The notes beneath the pieces were generated by a model. That model did no database searches. It had not been told where the DNA came from and saw only the letters and a program-made list of their open reading frames with translations. Source: Chloroflexota bacterium (GTDB lineage: Bacteria; Chloroflexota; Limnocylindria; Limnocylindrales; CSP1-4). From it: DNA of 25,552 bases. Each line of letters begins with the position of its first letter. Position 1 is the stretch's first letter. The stretch is from assembly GCA_021789355.1 (NCBI GenBank), contig JAJYJR010000014.1:1-25552 (forward strand), read 5' to 3'. Positions 23,256 through 25,552 of this stretch are shown here, piece by piece. Both the position numbers and the translations under genes were made by a program.

Positions 23256-24157
23256 TGGTCGGCGCGGCACGGAGGGTTCGGCGCGCAGGTGGGGCGCGCG
23301 GGCGCGGGATCGGACACTGGAGCCGGCGCGGCCTGCTGCAGGCCACGCTTCTGGCGACCTCGCTCATCTTCCTGCTGCCCCTGCTCTGGATGGTGTCGAG
23401 CTCGCTCAAGGGAAACGGCGAGATCTTCGTCTTCCCGCCCGAGCTGCTCCCGGCCCACCCCCAGTGGGGCAACTACGCGCAGGCGATGAGCTACATCCCG
23501 TTCGGGACGTACTTCCTCAACAGCGCACTCGTGTCGGCGGCCACGGTGGTGGGGACCCTGGTGGCCTGCGTGCCGGCCGCGTATGCCTTCGCGATCCTGC
23601 GCTGGCCGGGGCGCGATCTGGTGTTCCGTCTCGTGCTGGCCACCATCATGCTGCCCTTCCCGGTGGTGATGGTCCCCCAGTACCTGATCTTCAGGGACCT
23701 GGGTTGGCTCGGCACGCTGCTGCCGCTCATGGTGCCGCCCTTCCTGGGCGCGTTCATCACCCCCTACTTCGCCTCGAGCCTGGCCATCTTCCTGTTGCGC
23801 CAGTTCATGCTGGGGCTGCCGCGCGACCTCATCGACGCGGGACGCATCGACGGCGCCGGCGATTGGCACCTGCTCTGGCACGTGGTGGTGCCGCTGTCGA
23901 AGGGGAGCATCGTGACCGTCGTCCTCTTCGCGTTCCTGACCAGCTGGACCGCCTTCGTGGCGCCCCTCATCTTCCTTACCAAGGGCAACCTCTTCACCCT
24001 CTCGCTAGGGCTCCAGCAGTACCAGAGCCTGCACTTCACCGCCTTCAACTACCTGATGGCGGCGTCGTTCGTGTTCTGCTTGCCGGTGCTGGTGGCCTTC
24101 GTGCTGGCCCAGCGGTACTTCGTGCAGGGCATCTCCCTCACCGGCACCAAGGGATAG
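23255..24157 (+). CDS. Sugar ABC transporter permease, MalG type
   Basis: 300 residues. The ATG overlaps the preceding stop (TGATG), with GGGGGAGG just before it. After a basic N-terminus, the first helix (TLLATSLIFLLPLLWMVSSS-like) leads into LKGNGEIFVFPPELLPAHPQ, then the TYFLNSALVSA helix. These are hallmarks of MalG-type CUT1 permeases. The EAA-like loop reads LPRDLIDAGRIDGAGDWHLL and keeps the IDGA-x-D core with the usual Gly. The protein ends VQGISLTGTKG, a typical MalG tail. It forms the heterodimeric channel with the MalF-type partner. Confidence 0.95.
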   Translation: MVGAARRVRRAGGARGRGIGHWSRRGLLQATLLATSLIFLLPLLWMVSSSLKGNGEIFVFPPELLPAHPQWGNYAQAMSYIPFGTYFLNSALVSAATVVGTLVACVPAAYAFAILRWPGRDLVFRLVLATIMLPFPVVMVPQYLIFRDLGWLGTLLPLMVPPFLGAFITPYFASSLAIFLLRQFMLGLPRDLIDAGRIDGAGDWHLLWHVVVPLSKGSIVTVVLFAFLTSWTAFVAPLIFLTKGNLFTLSLGLQQYQSLHFTAFNYLMAASFVFCLPVLVAFVLAQRYFVQGISLTGTKG

Positions 24158-24168
24158 GAGGGGACGCC

Positions 24169-24972
24169 ATGGACGCCACTGAGCGCCACCAGCTGATCCT
24201 CGAGCAACTGGCCACCCGCGGCGAGGTCGGTGTCGAGGAGGTCAGCCAGCGGGCGGGCGTCTCGCCCATGACCATCCGCCGCGACCTCGACGAGCTCGAC
24301 CGCCTGGGCGCGGTCAAGCGGGTGCGGGGCGGTGCGGTGAGCGTGCTGTCACGCGGCTACGAGCCACCCTTCGCCGCGCGCGCCAAGCTGCACGTGGAGG
24401 CCAAGGAGCAGATCGCGGCGGCGGCGGCCGAGCGGGTGCACGGGGGCCAGACGCTGGTGCTCGACGCGGGCACCACCACCCTCGCCCTCGCCCGCCGCCT
24501 GCGGGGCGTGCACGGCCTGACGGTGGCCACCCCCAGCCTGCGCATCGCGAGCGCCCTCGCCGACGAGCGGGACATGCGCGTGATCATCATCGGTGGCGTG
24601 GTGCGTGCCGGCGAGCACTCGGTGATCAGCAGCCACGCGCTGGAGCACCTGGCGCAGCTGCGCTTCGATCTCTGCTTCCTCACCATCTCGGGGGTCGAGG
24701 CGCACAGCGGGCTCACCGAATGGAACCTCGATGACGCCGCGACGAAGGCGGCCGCCATCGCCAGCAGCCGCGAGTGCGTGGTGCTGGCCGACGCGAGCAA
24801 GCTCGGCAAGGTGGCCTTCGCCCGCGTCGCACCGCTCGACCGGATCGACCTGCTCATCACCGACGCCGCCGTTACCGCCGACCAGCTCGCGCCGCTCCGC
24901 GCCGCGGGCCTGTCGGTGCACGTGGCGGGCATCGAGAACCCCTCAAGGGAGGGCCCACCGCCTTGGGAATGA
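24169..24972 (+). CDS. DeoR/GlpR-family repressor of the sugar-uptake operon
   Basis: 267 residues from the ATG at 24169, with AGGAGG eight bases upstream; only 11 bases separate it from the permease stop. The helix-turn-helix reads ERHQLILEQLATRGEVGVEE, then AGVSPMTIRRDLDELDRLGA with the VRGGA wing end. The sensor domain has VLDAGTTTLALARRL, ATPSLRIASAL, IIIGGVVRAGEHSV and VVLADASKLG. It should bind a phosphosugar made from the imported substrate and release the operon. Its stop overlaps the ATG of the SIS gene (ATGA). It is a different branch from the deoR-type gene at 2844-3683. Confidence 0.95.
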   Translation: MDATERHQLILEQLATRGEVGVEEVSQRAGVSPMTIRRDLDELDRLGAVKRVRGGAVSVLSRGYEPPFAARAKLHVEAKEQIAAAAAERVHGGQTLVLDAGTTTLALARRLRGVHGLTVATPSLRIASALADERDMRVIIIGGVVRAGEHSVISSHALEHLAQLRFDLCFLTISGVEAHSGLTEWNLDDAATKAAAIASSRECVVLADASKLGKVAFARVAPLDRIDLLITDAAVTADQLAPLRAAGLSVHVAGIENPSREGPPPWE

Positions 24973-25552
24973 CGAACTACGTCGCCGAGATCCACGAGCA
25001 GCCAGCCCGCCTCGCCGCGCTCCTCGACACTGACCCGGCGCGCGCCCTGCGTTCGCTCGAGCTCTCCCGCTTCCGGCGGGTGGTGCTGAGCGGGATGGGA
25101 GCCTCCCATTACGCGACCTACCCGGCGTGGCTCGCCCTCGCGGCGGCCGGCGTGCCGGCCTGGTGGCTGGAGGCGGACGAGCTGCTCCACCACGCATCCG
25201 GGCTCGTGGGGCCGGACACGCTGCTCTGGCTCACCTCCCAGTCGGGATACAGCGCGGAGATCCAGGCCCTCGTCGAGGGCGACGGCGCCCGGGCGAGCGC
25301 CCTGATCGCGGTCACCAACGACGCGGCGAGCCCCCTCGCCGCCGCGGCCGACGTGCTGGTCGAGACGCTGGCCGGCCCCGAGGAGGCCGTCAGCACGAAG
25401 AGCTACACGAACTCCCTCGCCGCCGCCCTGCTGCTCGCGTATGGGCTCCTCGGCGCGCCGGATCCGCGTGCTGAGCTGGCCTCCGGCGTGGCGGCACTGG
25501 AGGAGTTCCTGGGCGCGGGATGGGAGGACGCCCTCGACGCGACCGCACGGGC
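24969..25552 (+). CDS. SIS-domain sugar isomerase/deaminase, partial at the window's right edge
   Basis: 194 residues are visible; the end is outside the window. The start TNYVAEIHEQPARLAALLD, then VVLSGMGASHYATYP, WLTSQSGYSAEIQALV and ITVTNDAASPLAAAAD-like strands, give the SIS fold of the GlmS isomerase domain and its relatives (AgaS, FrlB type). GPEEAVSTKSYTNSLAAALL matches the family's STK-x-[FY]T segment. The family isomerises or deaminates phosphosugars, often amino sugars or glycated amino acids. The ATG overlaps the deoR stop as ATGA. A TTG at 24963 is an alternative with a better placed AGGGAGGG. The context supports processing of the imported sugar after phosphorylation. Confidence 0.88.
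   Translation, partial: MTNYVAEIHEQPARLAALLDTDPARALRSLELSRFRRVVLSGMGASHYATYPAWLALAAAGVPAWWLEADELLHHASGLVGPDTLLWLTSQSGYSAEIQALVEGDGARASALIAVTNDAASPLAAAADVLVETLAGPEEAVSTKSYTNSLAAALLLAYGLLGAPDPRAELASGVAALEEFLGAGWEDALDATAR

Noticed and set aside
21024..23270. A 748-codon minus-strand open frame across the binding-protein and permease genes
   Set aside because: Its translation is rich in Arg, Gly, His and Glu without domain features, and it lies exactly antisense to three well-recognised genes. Long antisense frames are usual in GC-rich DNA.

Overview
The window is very GC-rich, about 70 percent by eye. It codes densely on both strands, uses GTG starts often, and has no rRNA or tRNA gene that I can recognise. 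The style (DUF2332 protein, DeoR-regulated sugar ABC operon, short DnaJ-like protein with a DPDYLEWLA-type tail, EAL proteins with a DDAGAG signature) suggests a Chloroflexota bacterium such as a Limnocylindria-like lineage, or a high-GC actinomycete. This is an inference from gene style, not a taxonomic assignment.

Left part (1-2765). A minus-strand operon reads ArsR repressor, DsrE, TusA, DsrE2-like protein and a second DsrE that leaves the window. It looks like a sulfane-sulfur carrier relay. A near-perfect operator-like repeat lies just upstream of arsR. A hemerythrin-like gene diverges from it.

Middle left (2844-6225). A DeoR-type repressor lies beside the C-terminal half of an RbsC-type sugar permease, probably the remains of a lost sugar-uptake locus. 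A 31-bp palindrome borders the fragment. A GNAT acetyltransferase and a DUF2332 protein follow.

Centre (6363-11746). A NarL-type response regulator and its histidine kinase (minus strand, GTGA overlap) diverge from an MMPL/RND transporter; the two-component system may control the transporter. Past two strong hairpins come a J-domain protein and a small unknown gene on the minus strand.

Cyclic-di-GMP block (11986-19339). Three plus-strand genes follow one another: a membrane-GAF-EAL protein, a membrane GGDEF diguanylate cyclase with an RxxD inhibitory site, and a PAS-PAS-PAS-GAF-EAL protein. The two EAL domains are close paralogues and keep the catalytic residues I can check, so synthesis and breakdown of the same messenger are encoded side by side. 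Between the first EAL gene and the cyclase lie about 1.27 kb without a convincing gene. This stretch is packed with long perfect hairpins, several sharing sequence, and is the most unexplained part of the window.

Right part (19340-25552). Next come a short remnant of an IS256/mutator transposase and an orphan PD-(D/E)XK nuclease-like gene. A sugar-uptake operon follows: lipoprotein solute-binding protein, two MalF/MalG-type permeases, a DeoR repressor, and a SIS-domain sugar isomerase or deaminase cut by the window edge. A perfect 14-bp palindrome sits in its promoter region. The SIS gene suggests an amino-sugar or phosphosugar substrate.
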